Shown here: positions 21,701 to 28,629 of the stretch, one piece after another
How the letters are laid out: every line of letters starts with the position of its first letter
Numbering within the stretch: position 1 is the first letter of the stretch
Assembly (NCBI GenBank): GCA_034440575.1
Contig: JAOTOL010001563.1
Location: forward strand, 1,262,001 to 1,326,000
DNA: 64,000 nucleotides
Direction of reading: 5' to 3'
DNA from: Imbricaverruca yamaguchii
Taxonomy: Eukaryota; Arthropoda; Thecostraca; Neoverrucidae
Program-made: the position numbers and the translations under genes
Notes under the pieces: generated by a model
What the model was told of the DNA's origin: nothing
What the model saw: the letters and a program-made list of their open reading frames with translations, nothing else
The model's database searches: none

Positions 21701-23108
21701 GCCAAGTAGTGCAAGTGTTTCCCGTCTCAGTTTCAAGTAGTGAGCATGCTTCCAATCTCAATGTCAAACGTGCCAGAATGTCGAACAGTAGAGGGTCTGT
21801 AAGACAGAATGTGGTGAGTGTTAAAAGGCTACTGAGAGGATGAGATAGTGTGACATGACACATTATACAATATCTCGATGAAAGAAAACGCCTCATTCAT
21901 TACAATCAGCTCTGAGCTATGCACTGAAGCATACACAGGCAATGTGCAAGATCTAATTGAACTACGACACATGAAAGCATATCCTGCTCCATTGCCATTC
22001 TTGAACCCATCAGTGGAAATTGTGTGAATATCATCAGTAAGCATCCTGGTGCTCAAAAGCTTCACACGCCACGCTTCGAGTGGGATGTCATCATTCAGCA
22101 TTACAGAAGATGATGGCAGTCAACTGCAGGGGTGACCAGATTCTAAGCGAGTATGGGTTTCGTGACTGCTATGCTCTATGCTTTATGCTCTATGCTTCTA
22201 TGCTCAAAGACAGCACCAATCCGAACACAGAATGGCGAAGCCGTCACATTTCGGTCCCTGCAAAGGAGCGTCAACGCGAGGCGGAAGAACACCACGCCGT
22301 AAATGAAGTGGGTAGGAACAGCAATATGCATATCTGCCAACCTGGATTCAATATGGATATGAGCATCCTATGCCAAGCACTTCACATATTGACACCAGAG
22401 GTGGTCAGATGACCTTTGCAAGCTAGCTAACAGTGGGTGCGGCTCTGAATGACCTGGTGATGATGGACAGCACATGGCGCATCGCATTAAGAACACGCTC
22501 ATTGGCCGTGCAGGCGCCATCACAAACACCACAAGCATAGTCCAACTTCGACAGACATTGCATCAGAAGTGCATCGTATAGGGGGCCGCGAGTGTGGCGG
22601 GGCGGGGCGTGGCGTGGCGTGGCGGGCCGGGACGGGCCGGGACGGGATGGGGCGGGGTGGGATGGGGTGGGGCGGGGCGGGGCGGGGCGGGGCGGGGGGG
22701 GCGGGGCGGGGCGGGGCGGGGCGGGGCGGGGTTGGGTGGGGTGGGGCGGGGTTGGGTGGGGCGGGGCGGGGTTGGGTGGGGCGGGGCGGGGCGGGGCGGG
22801 GCGGGGGGGTGGGGTGGGGTGGGGCGGGGGCGGGGCGGGGCGGGGCGGGGCAAGGCGAAGCGGGGCGGGGCGGGGCAGGACGGGGCGCGTGTCGAACGCA
22901 CCTTGTGTCGGAAGCCGGGCTGGTCGACGATGTGGCAGAGCAGATGGACGTGGCTGGGTCTGGTGACCAGGCCGGTGCACTGCTGCAGTAGCAGCTGCAG
23001 CTGTGGCTGCTCCTTGGCAGACGTGCGGCTGGCGCCGTGCAGCGGCACCGCCGAGAACAGGCAGCGCAGCAGGTGCTTCTGGGCTTCGGCACCGTGCGCG
23101 CTCACCAG
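518..23108 (-). CDS. CNOT1: CNOT1, CCR4-NOT complex scaffold subunit (15 exons, partial)
   Basis: CNOT1 is the large cytoplasmic scaffold on which the CCR4-NOT deadenylase assembles; its N-terminal HEAT region binds CNOT10/CNOT11 in animals, and later segments bind tristetraprolin-type adaptors, CAF1, CNOT9 and CNOT2/3. Fifteen minus-strand exons, in the order of the human protein, cover about residues 33 to 845 of that family: the N-terminal HEAT repeats, a shortened low-complexity linker, and the start of the TTP-binding HEAT block. All boundaries are GT-AG and codon phase is continuous through all fourteen junctions (2460 nt, 820 codons). The exon(s) for the first 30 or so residues were not found upstream of 23108, and the MIF4G and C-terminal domains lie beyond position 1. 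The linker between the PRQPPPGV motif and the block ending in RER is much shorter than in vertebrates. Introns are packed with minisatellites and transposons. Confidence 0.95.
709..850. repeat. Short minisatellite beside CNOT1 exon o acceptor
   Basis: Units of about 12-18 bp built on CATCACCGGCGT and CATCACTGACGT run from close to the acceptor at 703 to about 850. Confidence 0.8.
910..1677 (+). mobile_element. DNA transposon with ~200-bp inverted repeats, Tc1/IS630-like remnant
   Basis: The ends AAGGTGGGGAGGCACCTCAT and its reverse complement bound the element, and similarity between the arms continues inward for roughly 200 bp (910-1112 against 1487-1677). The centre holds a transposase tail (see 1213-1482). 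A clean target duplication could not be fixed. It lies in the CNOT1 intron after exon n. Confidence 0.85.
1213..1482 (+). pseudogene. Transposase C-terminal fragment (DDE, Tc1/IS630-like)
   Basis: The frame reads [20 protein letters not shown] and ends NNGEIWKK then stop. S-P-E-L-N-P-A-E is the signature after the second catalytic Asp in IS630/Tc1 DDE transposases. The N-terminal and central catalytic parts are absent, so it is a fragment inside a non-autonomous element. Confidence 0.6.
1725..1975. repeat. GTCTC-rich degenerate repeat
   Basis: Irregular copies of a unit like GAGTCTCGCATGTCTC occupy this stretch and run into one copy of the 39-bp unit found at 2866-3055. Confidence 0.6.
1980..2864. 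mobile_element. hAT-like non-autonomous element, copy 1 (perfect 8-bp TSD)
   Basis: It begins CAGGGTTAAAAT and ends TTTCACACTG, flanked by a perfect 8-bp duplication CCGCAGCC (1972-1979 and 2865-2872). CAG ends with an 8-bp duplication are typical of hAT. It inserted into the 39-bp array: the same unit lies on both sides. It shares ends and interior with 13619-14109, carries a second end-like motif near 2514, and hosts the 56-bp element at 2214-2269. No transposase is seen. Confidence 0.85.
2214..2269 (+). mobile_element. Ultrashort hairpin element (56 bp), 13-bp TSD
   Basis: It is flanked by perfect direct repeats ATGATGAACTGGT (2201-2213 and 2270-2282). The core GGGCGCATCGACTGC ... GGTCATACAGCGCCC can pair at its ends. 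Confidence 0.85.
2866..3055. repeat. 39-bp minisatellite, 5 copies
   Basis: Five near-identical units contain CCTCCGGTCTGGGAGCCTGA. One more copy lies on the far side of the hAT element at about 1940-1979, so the transposon split an older array. Confidence 0.95.
3087..3224 (-). CDS. CNOT1: CNOT1 exon n (low-complexity linker)
   Basis: It encodes [20 protein letters not shown], then an Ala/Gly stretch and HAPSGRTSQ. There is little conservation to lean on. The call rests on the phase fitting both neighbours, on GC-rich composition, and on sites gtccag|GT and CCAGG|gtcagt. The 43-bp array begins just upstream of the acceptor. Confidence 0.65.
3236..3745. repeat. 43-bp minisatellite upstream of CNOT1 exon n acceptor, ~12 copies
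   Basis: The unit contains GTCATCAGACTGTCAGAGTC and GTGGCGCCCCGCCGCCAAG. It starts about 10 bases from the acceptor at 3225, and the intron end itself is the last partial unit. Two isolated diverged units occur at 4728-4790. Confidence 0.95.
3760..4600. other. CNOT1 intron, no gene seen
   Basis: AT-leaning intronic DNA. No exon, RNA gene or clear repeat unit was recognised apart from a short CA/ACACC-rich stretch near 3975-4020. Confidence 0.6.
4609..4687. repeat. 29-bp inverted repeat with 21-nt loop
   Basis: Arms 4609-4637 and 4659-4687 are complementary with one mismatch; the arms contain TTCTTCCGGAGTACATT. It could be the tip of a fold-back MITE or a structured intronic RNA. Confidence 0.85.
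4855..4985. repeat. ~73-bp tandem duplication
   Basis: Two copies carry CGTGGCTGGAGTCACACACA followed by GTGGACATACACACATACAT. Confidence 0.85.
4998..5240. repeat. 39-bp minisatellite ending in an inverted copy
   Basis: Units contain GATCAGAGGTGATATGCCAT. Around 5158-5216 the orientation flips, making a near-perfect palindrome with almost no loop. Confidence 0.85.
5626..5737 (-). CDS. CNOT1: CNOT1 exon m (low-complexity linker)
   Basis: It encodes [20 protein letters not shown] then [17 protein letters not shown], a Gly/Ser/Pro linker like the human region after RQPPPGV. The donor is CCAG|gtgagc. Two in-phase acceptors are possible: ggccag|CTG at 5737 or tcgcag|AGT at 5722, the latter with the better pyrimidine run. 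A homopolymer C run (in the transcript) lies about 12 bases past the donor. Confidence 0.72.
5840..6345. repeat. 47-bp array of CNOT1 exon l donor copies, ~10 units
   Basis: On the minus strand the real junction is ACCGGCCAG|gtacgtcttcc, and units repeat similar strings (ACCGGCCAGgtgcgtcttcc and variants) about every 47 bp. Each unit therefore holds an exon-end-like sequence plus a GT donor. Confidence 0.93.
6331..6462 (-). CDS. CNOT1: CNOT1 exon l
   Basis: Phase 0, 44 codons. [20 protein letters not shown] then [13 protein letters not shown] matches human [20 protein letters not shown] and RQPPPGVMPKG; the tail is Pro/Ser-rich. The acceptor is gtgtcag|GAA and the donor GGCCAG|gtacgt. The exon end and donor are the template of the 47-bp array at 5840-6345. 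Confidence 0.93.
6545..6670. repeat. 31-bp minisatellite, ~4 copies
   Basis: The unit contains CCAAATGGTGTCCGGGCAAC. It lies in the intron between CNOT1 exons k and l. Confidence 0.85.
7172..7212 (-). repeat. Duplicated 5' splice site of CNOT1 exon k
   Basis: The minus-strand string GGCGGCTGGTGTGTCGCAG then gtaggtagag (exon end plus donor) recurs with one change 29 bases downstream. The offset is not a multiple of three, so use of the second donor would shift the frame. Confidence 0.9.
7213..7347 (-). CDS. CNOT1: CNOT1 exon k
   Basis: Phase 0, 45 codons. [20 protein letters not shown] then [20 protein letters not shown] aligns to human [20 protein letters not shown] and LPPETLATMLACLQACAGS. 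The acceptor is tttcag|CGG and the donor TCGCAG|gtaggt. A second copy of the exon end plus donor sits 29 bases downstream, so the exact 3' edge could vary. Confidence 0.86.
7829..8018 (+). pseudogene. LINE reverse-transcriptase C-terminal fragment
   Basis: The frame from 7866 reads [20 protein letters not shown] and on to [13 protein letters not shown] then stop. The LWNSLPEEV motif is characteristic of the C-terminus of non-LTR retrotransposon ORF2. A little more sits in another frame upstream. A short 5'-truncated, frameshifted remnant. Confidence 0.75.
8240..8398 (-). CDS. CNOT1: CNOT1 exon j
   Basis: Phase 0, 53 codons. [20 protein letters not shown] then [18 protein letters not shown] is nearly identical to the human block. 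The acceptor is ctgcag|GCGCTG and the donor CTGCAG|gtaggg. The first two dozen bases of this exon are repeated, diverged, in the units at 8404-8670. Confidence 0.97.
8404..8670. repeat. ~80-90-bp units copying CNOT1 exon j acceptor plus exon start, 3 copies
   Basis: The true junction (plus strand 8370-8420) reads GGTAACTGAGCAGCAGCGAC then AGCGCCTGCAGAGGTCA. Diverged copies occur near 8450-8500, 8537-8580 and 8627-8665. The best copy keeps ctgcag plus about 24 exon bases. Confidence 0.88.
9150..9478. repeat. Compound minisatellite downstream of CNOT1 exon i donor
   Basis: Units mix AGCCAGCCTGGTCATCAG and CTACTGGTCACCACAGCC. It begins about 20 bases beyond the donor at 9499. Confidence 0.92.
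9500..9669 (-). CDS. CNOT1: CNOT1 exon i
   Basis: It encodes [15 protein letters not shown] and [20 protein letters not shown] then AQDLK; human has GNHPNSAIILHYAWH and [16 protein letters not shown]. The acceptor is gcccacag|CTGGTC and the donor CTCAAG|gtgagc. Tandem arrays flank both sides: 34-bp units upstream of the acceptor, and GTCATCAG-type units from about 20 bases past the donor. Confidence 0.97.
9674..11370. repeat. 34-bp minisatellite at CNOT1 exon i acceptor, ~50 copies with higher-order duplication
   Basis: The unit is built on CCGGCTGTGGGTACAGGCAC and CGCTCACTGAGTGG. It starts at the acceptor: minus-strand gtgcccacag is both the real 3' splice site and part of many units. Blocks near 9953-10650 and 10652-11380 are near-identical at an offset of 699 bp (733 bp further in), a higher-order duplication plus one extra monomer. 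Confidence 0.97.
11689..11741 (-). mobile_element. Ultrashort hairpin element (53 bp), 10-bp TSD
   Basis: Direct repeats GAAGTCATGC at 11679-11688 and 11742-11751 flank the element. The reversed core has GGGCGCATCGACTGC and a matching GGTCATAC segment. Confidence 0.8.
11895..12082 (-). CDS. CNOT1: CNOT1 exon h
   Basis: It starts with one base completing Trp, then encodes [32 protein letters not shown] and [14 protein letters not shown]. Human has LLRLAEVGQYE, SFPIKHCPDMLVLALL and LRHELISTLMPIFL. The acceptor is cggcag|G and the donor CTCA|gtgagt, leaving one base. Confidence 0.95.
12381..12567 (-). mobile_element. tRNA-derived SINE (Leu/Ser-type head), 10-bp TSD
   Basis: On the minus strand it begins GGGGATGGCCGAGTGGTTGA (A box) with a B-box-like GGTTCGACACC, then a body shared with 39265-39446 and 57548-57745. 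AAAATTTAAC flanks both ends (12371-12380, 12568-12577). Confidence 0.85.
12820..12912 (-). mobile_element. tRNA-like SINE fragment
   Basis: On the minus strand, AGCCAGTGGAGTAGTG and GAGTTCGAGCCTCGC sit at the spacing of pol III A and B boxes. There is no proper acceptor stem, so a tRNA-derived repeat is more likely than a tRNA gene. Confidence 0.55.
12986..13113 (-). CDS. CNOT1: CNOT1 exon g
   Basis: It encodes [20 protein letters not shown], then [20 protein letters not shown], matching human INPEIFCFADYPCHTVATD and APPEDDNREIATW. The acceptor is cccacag|CTG; the donor is ACATG|gtgagc, splitting a Trp codon after two bases. Confidence 0.95.
13480..14350. repeat. 42-bp minisatellite at CNOT1 exon f donor, split by an hAT element
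   Basis: Units contain AATACCCGGCGGAAGCCCTG and CACTCGATCGTCGGCACC. It abuts the donor at 14354, runs to 14118, is interrupted by the transposon at 13619-14109, and resumes at 13480-13611. Confidence 0.9.
13619..14109. mobile_element. hAT-like non-autonomous element, copy 2
   Basis: It begins CAGCGCTAAAAT and ends TTTATCACTG. The flanking octamers CACCACAA and CGCCAGAA agree at six of eight positions, consistent with a decayed 8-bp duplication. It shares its ends and GATGTCGATT-type interior with 1980-2864. Confidence 0.78.
14355..14540 (-). CDS. CNOT1: CNOT1 exon f
   Basis: Phase 0, 62 codons. [14 protein letters not shown] and [16 protein letters not shown] match human VTYELDHPGFQIRD and FPVDLIYRPWKHAEGQ. 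The acceptor is cctcag|GCG and the donor AGTCAG|gtgagc. A 42-bp array runs directly away from the donor. Confidence 0.96.
14560..16330. other. CNOT1 intron between exons e and f, no gene seen
   Basis: AT-rich intronic DNA. Only scattered fragments are visible, such as a diverged GGTGGTTGTGGATTGG string near 14817 like the 5' part of the ultrashort element. No exon, tRNA or long repeat was recognised. Confidence 0.55.
16573..16854 (-). CDS. CNOT1: CNOT1 exon e
   Basis: Phase 0, 94 codons. It encodes [20 protein letters not shown] through [14 protein letters not shown], matching human [20 protein letters not shown] and TWNVEVLIDVLKEL. The acceptor is ccgtcag|CTGGAC and the donor GAGCTG|gtgagt. 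The 21-bp array begins about 10 bases upstream of the acceptor. Confidence 0.96.
16862..17866. repeat. 21-bp GC-rich minisatellite at CNOT1 exon e acceptor, ~48 copies
   Basis: The unit is close to CCGCCGGCACGTCCCCACAG plus T. It starts within 10 bases of the acceptor at 16855. Because 21 is a multiple of three, several frames stay open on both strands, giving long meaningless reading frames. Confidence 0.97.
18280..18432 (-). CDS. CNOT1: CNOT1 exon d
   Basis: Phase 0, 51 codons. [18 protein letters not shown] matches human RRDFPQERCPVVLAPLLY almost word for word. The acceptor is gttcag|GCG and the donor AACCTG|gtgaga. Confidence 0.95.
18845..18900 (+). mobile_element. Ultrashort hairpin element (56 bp) at the CNOT1 exon c donor
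   Basis: The flanks CGAAGCACCTTG (18833-18844) and CGAAATACCTTG (18901-18912) agree at 10 of 12 positions. The right flank contains the true exon c donor (18907-18908), so the left flank is a duplicate donor-like string. Confidence 0.72.
18909..19018 (-). CDS. CNOT1: CNOT1 exon c
   Basis: It encodes [20 protein letters not shown] then [17 protein letters not shown], equivalent to the human [20 protein letters not shown] segment. The acceptor is ccgcag|CT, completing the split codon, and the donor is GACAAG|gtattt. The donor lies inside the target duplication of a 56-bp mobile element. Confidence 0.88.
19025..20010. repeat. CGTCAGC and ~56-bp minisatellites upstream of CNOT1 exon c acceptor
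   Basis: GTCAGCC-type short units (19028-19075) are followed by about five 56-bp units containing AGATCCACATACAGTGGGGG, then degraded copies to 19490. Copies resume at 19835-20000, after a 330-bp non-repeat interval (19495-19830) ending in an A run, possibly an insertion. Confidence 0.85.
20170..20335. repeat. 50-bp tandem repeat, 3 copies
   Basis: The units contain AACAAGCCCACCCGACAACT and GACCATCCAATGAGTCGCAC. The last unit is interrupted by the ultrashort element. Confidence 0.93.
20344..20395 (+). mobile_element. Ultrashort hairpin element (52 bp), 14-bp TSD
   Basis: Perfect direct repeats GCACGAGGATATGG lie at 20330-20343 and 20396-20409. The core is CGGGCGCATCGACTGCGTTG with GTCATACAGCGCCC. 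Confidence 0.88.
20420..20469. repeat. Perfect 21-bp hairpin just past CNOT1 exon b donor
   Basis: Arms 20420-20440 and 20449-20469 are exact complements around an 8-nt loop. In the pre-mRNA it begins 32 bases after the 5' splice site, where a strong stem could affect splice-site use. Confidence 0.92.
20502..20676 (-). CDS. CNOT1: CNOT1 exon b
   Basis: It encodes [19 protein letters not shown] through [15 protein letters not shown], which corresponds to human APHLFAQLSKVLKLSKVQE through KQKLPDLLRSYIDAD. The acceptor is gtgtgcag|AAC and the donor TCGG|gtgggt; it ends with one base of a split codon. Confidence 0.95.
20760..22560. other. CNOT1 intron between exons a and b
   Basis: AT-rich intron. 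About five units of ~40 bp with CATCTCAGTGTCAAGTAGTG lie at 21558-21775. No exon or RNA gene was recognised in the rest. Confidence 0.6.
22590..22892. repeat. G-rich (GGGGC/GGGGT) pentamer array next to CNOT1 exon a donor
   Basis: About 300 bp of nearly pure GGGGC with some GGGGT on the plus strand. It ends about 10 bases from the donor at 22901. The CNOT1 template strand is G-rich here and the RNA C-rich. Confidence 0.96.
22902..23108 (-). CDS. CNOT1: CNOT1 exon a (first exon found)
   Basis: Phase 0 to 0, 69 codons. It encodes [18 protein letters not shown] and onward, matching the human NRHGPEADRHLLRCLF block near residue 35. The acceptor is ccaacag|CTGGTG and the donor AAG|gtgcgt. A C-rich (in the transcript) array starts about 10 bases after the donor. 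Confidence 0.93.
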
Positions 23109-23860
23109 CTGTTGGCCCCGTCACGTCAGTGCCACGCTGGCCACGCTGGCCAGCCACGCTGTCCAGAGGTGGCCGTCTGTATATGTGGCCGTTTACAACA
23201 CAAATATTTGCAGATGTGAGCGTTCGTGTACATGGACAGTTATGATACCAACAACACTAGTGTCCCGAAAATGACTTGTGTAGAGTGGAGTGGGAGATGA
23301 TACCAAAAAAGGCCAACTAATGTCTTTAAAAATATGCAAATGTGTATCAATAATAGCATCTTATGAGTTACTTTTTATGACCTTTGCTGGTTGCTTGATG
23401 ATGATGATGACGATGTCAATAGTGCATCTGCTGAACTTGCCAGTCAGCAGTACTGCTGTCAGAAGCAATACACACTCATAAAGATGCAAATCTCGCCCAA
23501 AGCCTAAAGCAAAAACACAAAAATGTGCACAAGATGATGCCAAAGAGTGACGTCAAAAACAATTGTCACTAAGAATGGGCCTCCATTCAAATTTCAGAAT
23601 TCCAGGACACTGCGCAACAGCGTATATGAGCATGCATGATTGTAGCATTTGTAATAGGAACATTCATGACAGTTACCTTCATGATAGGAGAATTGATAAA
23701 ACATTTATATTTAAAAAATGGTCAGTTAATGTTTCTATCTATCCCAATTTACTGATTTGGGGGTTCTATTGCCTTCGCTGTCACTATTGGCATATCCCTG
23801 AGATGGCAATACCACTTCAACCTGCACCCATCCCATTGCCTAGTTTCCCTGAAGGACATG
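23109..23860. other. Upstream of the first CNOT1 exon found; no gene seen
   Basis: No match to the expected N-terminal CNOT1 peptide could be read, nor any other gene. The ATG exon of CNOT1 should lie somewhere upstream of 23108. Confidence 0.5.
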
Positions 23861-23931
23861 CTCATATACTTTGTTTAACACATGCTACCCTTCTCAGAGA
23901 AGTGCAGGCCATCCTTCTGATAGAGGTCCCA

Positions 23932-24788
23932 TTAGCCATAAAACCTGCACCACTCATTAACAAACATGAAACCTAACTCATGGCAGAGCTTACCTACCCT
24001 GGCATTGGCTGCCAGTGACCTTGAGCTCCACTCAGGGGAGGCTCCAGCCCTAGGCAAAATAGCAGTCACAATAGCCCTGCTATTGTTATCCTTCAGGGTG
24101 GCCAGAAGGGCCCTGCAGTCCTGCAGCAGCTCCTCACTCCTAGAAGGACCTATGTTATTCACCCCCACCTGGACTACAACTGTACTAAACTGGTGCTGAC
24201 TGGTGACCTGTGCCACCACTGGCACCAGGTCCTTAACCTTGGCACCAAGCCTGGTGATGCACCTCCTACCTCTCATACCTTACAGAATACCATACCTAAA
24301 TGCAGCACTTGAGCATCACATACAACCAGCACTGCATCCTTACTACTACTATCCTGGGGGCAGGATAGTGCCTGGAACATATTAAATGTTGATATGGCTG
24401 CTTGATGAGCTGTTCGATTAGGTTCCCTCCCAATCCTACCACCTGCCACCTGCCACTCACTGACCCTTTGTTTAGGCTCATACCTCCAAATCCTCCACAC
24501 ATGACATCATGTCACTGCCCCTCCCATGCCCTACCAAAACTAGCCCTCCTCTGTTCACTAGTAACACTCTCCTCTACAGATATCCCAGCCACCTCCACAG
24601 TAGGGGGAGCCTCAGTTACCTGTTGATCTGTGACCACCTGTGCACAGGATGTCCCTGTTGCAGCCTGATTCCCACCTGTTGCCTTTTTGCCTATCCTGTG
24701 CAACAAGGGCAGACTTGAGCTTGGAAAGCTCTGCCTTAAGGGCCCTAACCTCCTCCTCCTCCAGTGCCTGCATCCTGGTAGAAACCAT
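23932..24788 (-). pseudogene. Decayed LINE ORF1 (coiled coil plus SGNH-like domain)
   Basis: From an ATG at 24788 the minus strand reads MVSTRMQALEEEEVRALKAE, a short coiled coil, then is interrupted. Further on come VVCDAQVLHLG (a decayed GDS block), VGVNNIGPSRSEELLQDCRA, RAIVTAILPRAGASPEW and LCHELGFMFVNEWCRFYG. This order is typical of the esterase-type ORF1 of CR1-like LINEs. Stops and frameshifts break it and no RT follows, so it is a dead fragment. The spacing to the RT tail at 54273 rules out a single element. Confidence 0.75.
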
Positions 24789-24889
24789 CCTACATGCTGC
24801 AGCTTATTCCTAGATTTAGTTCGAAATCAACCTGTTCAACAATGAACAAAAATGAAATAAAGAGCCAACTATTATTGACTATAAATGGC

Positions 24890-27800
24890 TACATCCTATA
24901 CTATCAGATGATTTAAGCACCTCAAGAATATCAACACACTAGGCAGAAACTACTAAACAAGTGTCTTTTTTATTGTCTAATCTAATTGTCTTCTATACAA
25001 TTAGACAACTAGATGAACAAAATTATGCTAGGCAGTCAAAATTATATGGCTAAAGGCTAGACCAGGGAAATGAACAGAAGTCAAACAGCAATTATGAATA
25101 CCACTAGCTTAGTAATAAACACTCTTAAGCTTAAACACAAAAAAGACTGCATCACAAGACTAAATAAAGTATGCTACGAAATAATTAGCATTCTCTAATG
25201 TAACTTATAATATCTACACACAGAATAGACAGGAACAGGGTATCTACAAAATAAAAAACAAAGACTTATCTTATGACCTTAGCTACACTGTGAATGCCAC
25301 AATTTCAAGGTTATCTAATGTATGTCATACATATGATGAGAAGCAGGGTGCAGACAAGGATAAGAATAGGGTTGGATGGATGGTCAGGACAATGCAAAAC
25401 AAGTCTCCCAGAGTCCAAAACAACTTCCTGTTAAGTGTTGTTTTCCAACTAAATTTTGAATTGCAAGGCATTGGGTGTTAGGTGTGCAATTGAGTGTGGA
25501 AAATTCCAGAAAATAAAGAACCTCTCAGCATGGTCTGATACATTACTCTGATAGCAGAATATGTGGAAGAAGTAAGAGAAGACCACCTGGAAATACAGTG
25601 TGATAAAAACGTTCATGCTTCTTTTGGCTTGGATGGCAGAAGTAGACTATCAAATAATATATAAAAACAACATAAAACATGCTCATTCAGCTTGAAAGGG
25701 TGAGAAAGGTATCAGCTATATTGGAAAGTTGTTGCACATGCTTCCTTTGTTGGAAGAAAACATCATATGGGGAAAATGTGAACTATAGAATAAACATTTT
25801 ATCCCACTTGAAGGAAGACAGATTTAGTGTATGCCTACACCTGTTTCAATCTGCAACATTAGAGCATAATGCTGCAACCTGAAATGTGGAACAAACTTCA
25901 TGGTATTAACCCATGTATTTCAAATTTACAGTGTAAATATTCAAAGATTCTACACAGAGCAGCTGTATTTTCCTTCAGAACTTGATATACTGGACAGCAA
26001 TTGTCCTTGAACATCCAAAACATGGATAGACAGGGACCCATTTAAGATTTTTGTATACATTAAACAGGGAAAATTGTCCAGAAACATGCATGAAAGCAAG
26101 GTGTTTTGTCCACTTCACCAACATTGCCATGAAAATAATTGAAAAAATCAAAACATTGATGAGAAATAGTCCCTCTGTTTCACACATTGCTTGAGTCTCT
26201 GTGGATAGGTAGAAAGGTGAACCAAAAGGTAAAAGGTACCTATATGCTGATAGGTTATGCCTAATCTGCAAAACATGGTAGGCATGCTGAATGGTGCATG
26301 AGAGAAATGGTCTATTCTGGATGAAAGTGTCCCAGAACAATATATTTTGAACAAGACCATACTACACCAGCCCAATATACTCTGTATGCTAAAACATCTA
26401 TCAGTACAGTTAAAGGTTGCATTCTTGGAACTGGTCTAGGCCACTATCACCATTTGGTCTGTCTGAAAAAAATGTGGCAACTGCATGCCTGTCACACATC
26501 TGAGATGTCAAATGGAAGCCTCAGAGGATCTGAATGCACATTTGGCATGCATGTTCAAACACATGCATAGGGCCAGGGGTGGCATCACAGGGAGATAGCT
26601 CCCCCATCACTGGCTAAGTGTTTATGCTAGGACACTAGCACATGCAAGATTGAAAAATATAGACACAAGGTTTTCTTCAATTAGAAACATGAAGAGGTGT
26701 ATAATCTTCATGACTTTTCTTTTAATCTGTAAAACATGTTTTTTTGCACATTAGTTATGTGTTATTTTCTGCAATTTTTTACCAGTATGACATAAAACAT
26801 ACTGTTTATAGAGTATTTATCAATGGTATGCTCCCATCTGGCAAAGGTGGTAGATTGGAAGCAGGACAAAACACAGCTGCTGTTTTTTTTTTCAACCATG
26901 ATGGATGGCCTCTGATATTTAAGTTCCAGGGGGCAGATATTCCCCAAGATCCTGAAAACTCCATCAATTTGCCAGAGAAAAATAACATTGACCTTAAATG
27001 TCCTGAAGTTTATTTAAAAATCAGAAAAATGTAAAATGAAACTTGAATATAACAAGTTCTAAAAATAGGTTTGAGAACACTGAAATTGAACCATTGTTTA
27101 CATAATCATTCCAAATCATGGTGACTGACCATGGTGTTACAAAGATGTTCAGCAATATCCTTAAGTCAACTGAATGGAGCAGAACATAGTCTGTTCTCCT
27201 CACCCATCCATCCCAGTCATGGGTTTGCAGATTAACATAGCATCAAAATATTTCATTATTACCAACTTGGAACTGATTTTAATGTTCTTCATCTCATGCC
27301 ATTGCTGAATGCATGACAACAATGAGTACACCACATAGTTAAATGATTGCTTATTACCATGCACATTGACCTTACCAGGATTTCAAAATGCAAAGGCATG
27401 TCAAGGCAGATTGCATTTTTTACAGCTTAGTATAATTTCCTAGGGCCTTCACATGATTTTCAAGGTGATAAGCTATTTTTGGGCCTTGGCATTTTTTTGT
27501 GTCCAAAATTAAATATTTTGGCAACAGAATGGTCCTAGGGCCACACTAGGTCATACAAGAATCAAACTGATGCTCCAGGGACCAAATTCAATTTTCCATA
27601 GTACATTCTTTTGAAGTGTTGGTGTGTCGCTTGGGGCATTCTGCATTTTTGTGGTTCGTCATATTTCTTGCCAAAATAGGCAATGAGGGGATAAGGGGAG
27701 GGCAATGAGATCCTTCTTTGGCACCAGCATGAATCTAGAGTTCCAATAATGTTCATTAAGAGTTCAGTGCCATTTTTTAAAGCCTCACATGATCTACTGG

Positions 27801-27900
27801 CCATACCTTAAGGTATTGTGGATAGCCTGCAGAGGCTCACAACATGCATATAGTAATGTAAAAAGGACAGTGGCCCTTGGGGGAAAACAAGCACCAGGTG
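24890..27900. other. AT-rich non-coding stretch
   Basis: No conserved protein, tRNA or long tandem array was recognised. The composition is uniform and reading frames are short. Confidence 0.5.
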
Positions 27901-27907
27901 CACCAGC

Positions 27908-28110
27908 CCGTATATATATATATATATATATATAATCAATATCAATATCAACATGAAACTGTAGCAACTGTGATTGCAACAACTGTAACTGTAACACCAG
28001 TATCTGTAACACCTATAACTATAACAACTAACTGTAACACCTGTAACAGTAACAACTGTATCTGTAACACCTGTAACTATAGCAACTAACTGTAACAACT
28101 GTACCAACAG
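27908..28110. repeat. (TA)n microsatellite followed by AACTGTAAC-type repeat
   Basis: About 12 TA pairs are followed by irregular units such as CTGTAACACCTGTAACTATA. Confidence 0.9.
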
Positions 28111-28629
28111 CATAGCTTGGGAAGCATTGGAATGTATCAGGTCATACCCCCATCCATGAATTATATGCAATGGAGGTTGCAATACTTCGTAAGCTGGAAT
28201 GTGCCATGTGTGTGTGTGTGTGCAGCTGGGTGCTTAAGTCATCAATATGGTAGGAATGCAAGAAGCCATATTACCTGAGATATTTCTTGGCAAGATGTCT
28301 TGCAGTTCTTTTTTGTCAGATTTCGCACAAGATTATTGATATGAATCAGGGCAAAGGACAACGAATCCAGGTTCATAGTGCCATAAACGCCACACAAAAG
28401 GAAACTTCTCGCCCGGAAGTCTCCTCTACTTTCACGATACTCATAGACAAACTATGCACAAATCTAAAAAAACATTTGTACAAAGTATATGAACCTCTCA
28501 TAACGTATCCTTCAAGTCATCACCGGTATTCGTGATAAGGATCGTGAAACATTTCCAACAAAAATCCTATCACCGAGGAACGGACGGACGGAGACGACGC
28601 TCAATCTCTCCCCATCCTCCCGATGCCTA

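Noticed and set aside
22423..23157. Pro/Arg-rich frames across the G-rich tract
   Set aside because: They are only translations of GGGGC repeats; the real coding part is the CNOT1 exon at 22902-23108.
24880..27900. Scattered 60-120-codon frames in AT-rich DNA
   Set aside because: No homology, no splice-site context and amino-acid composition as expected by chance.
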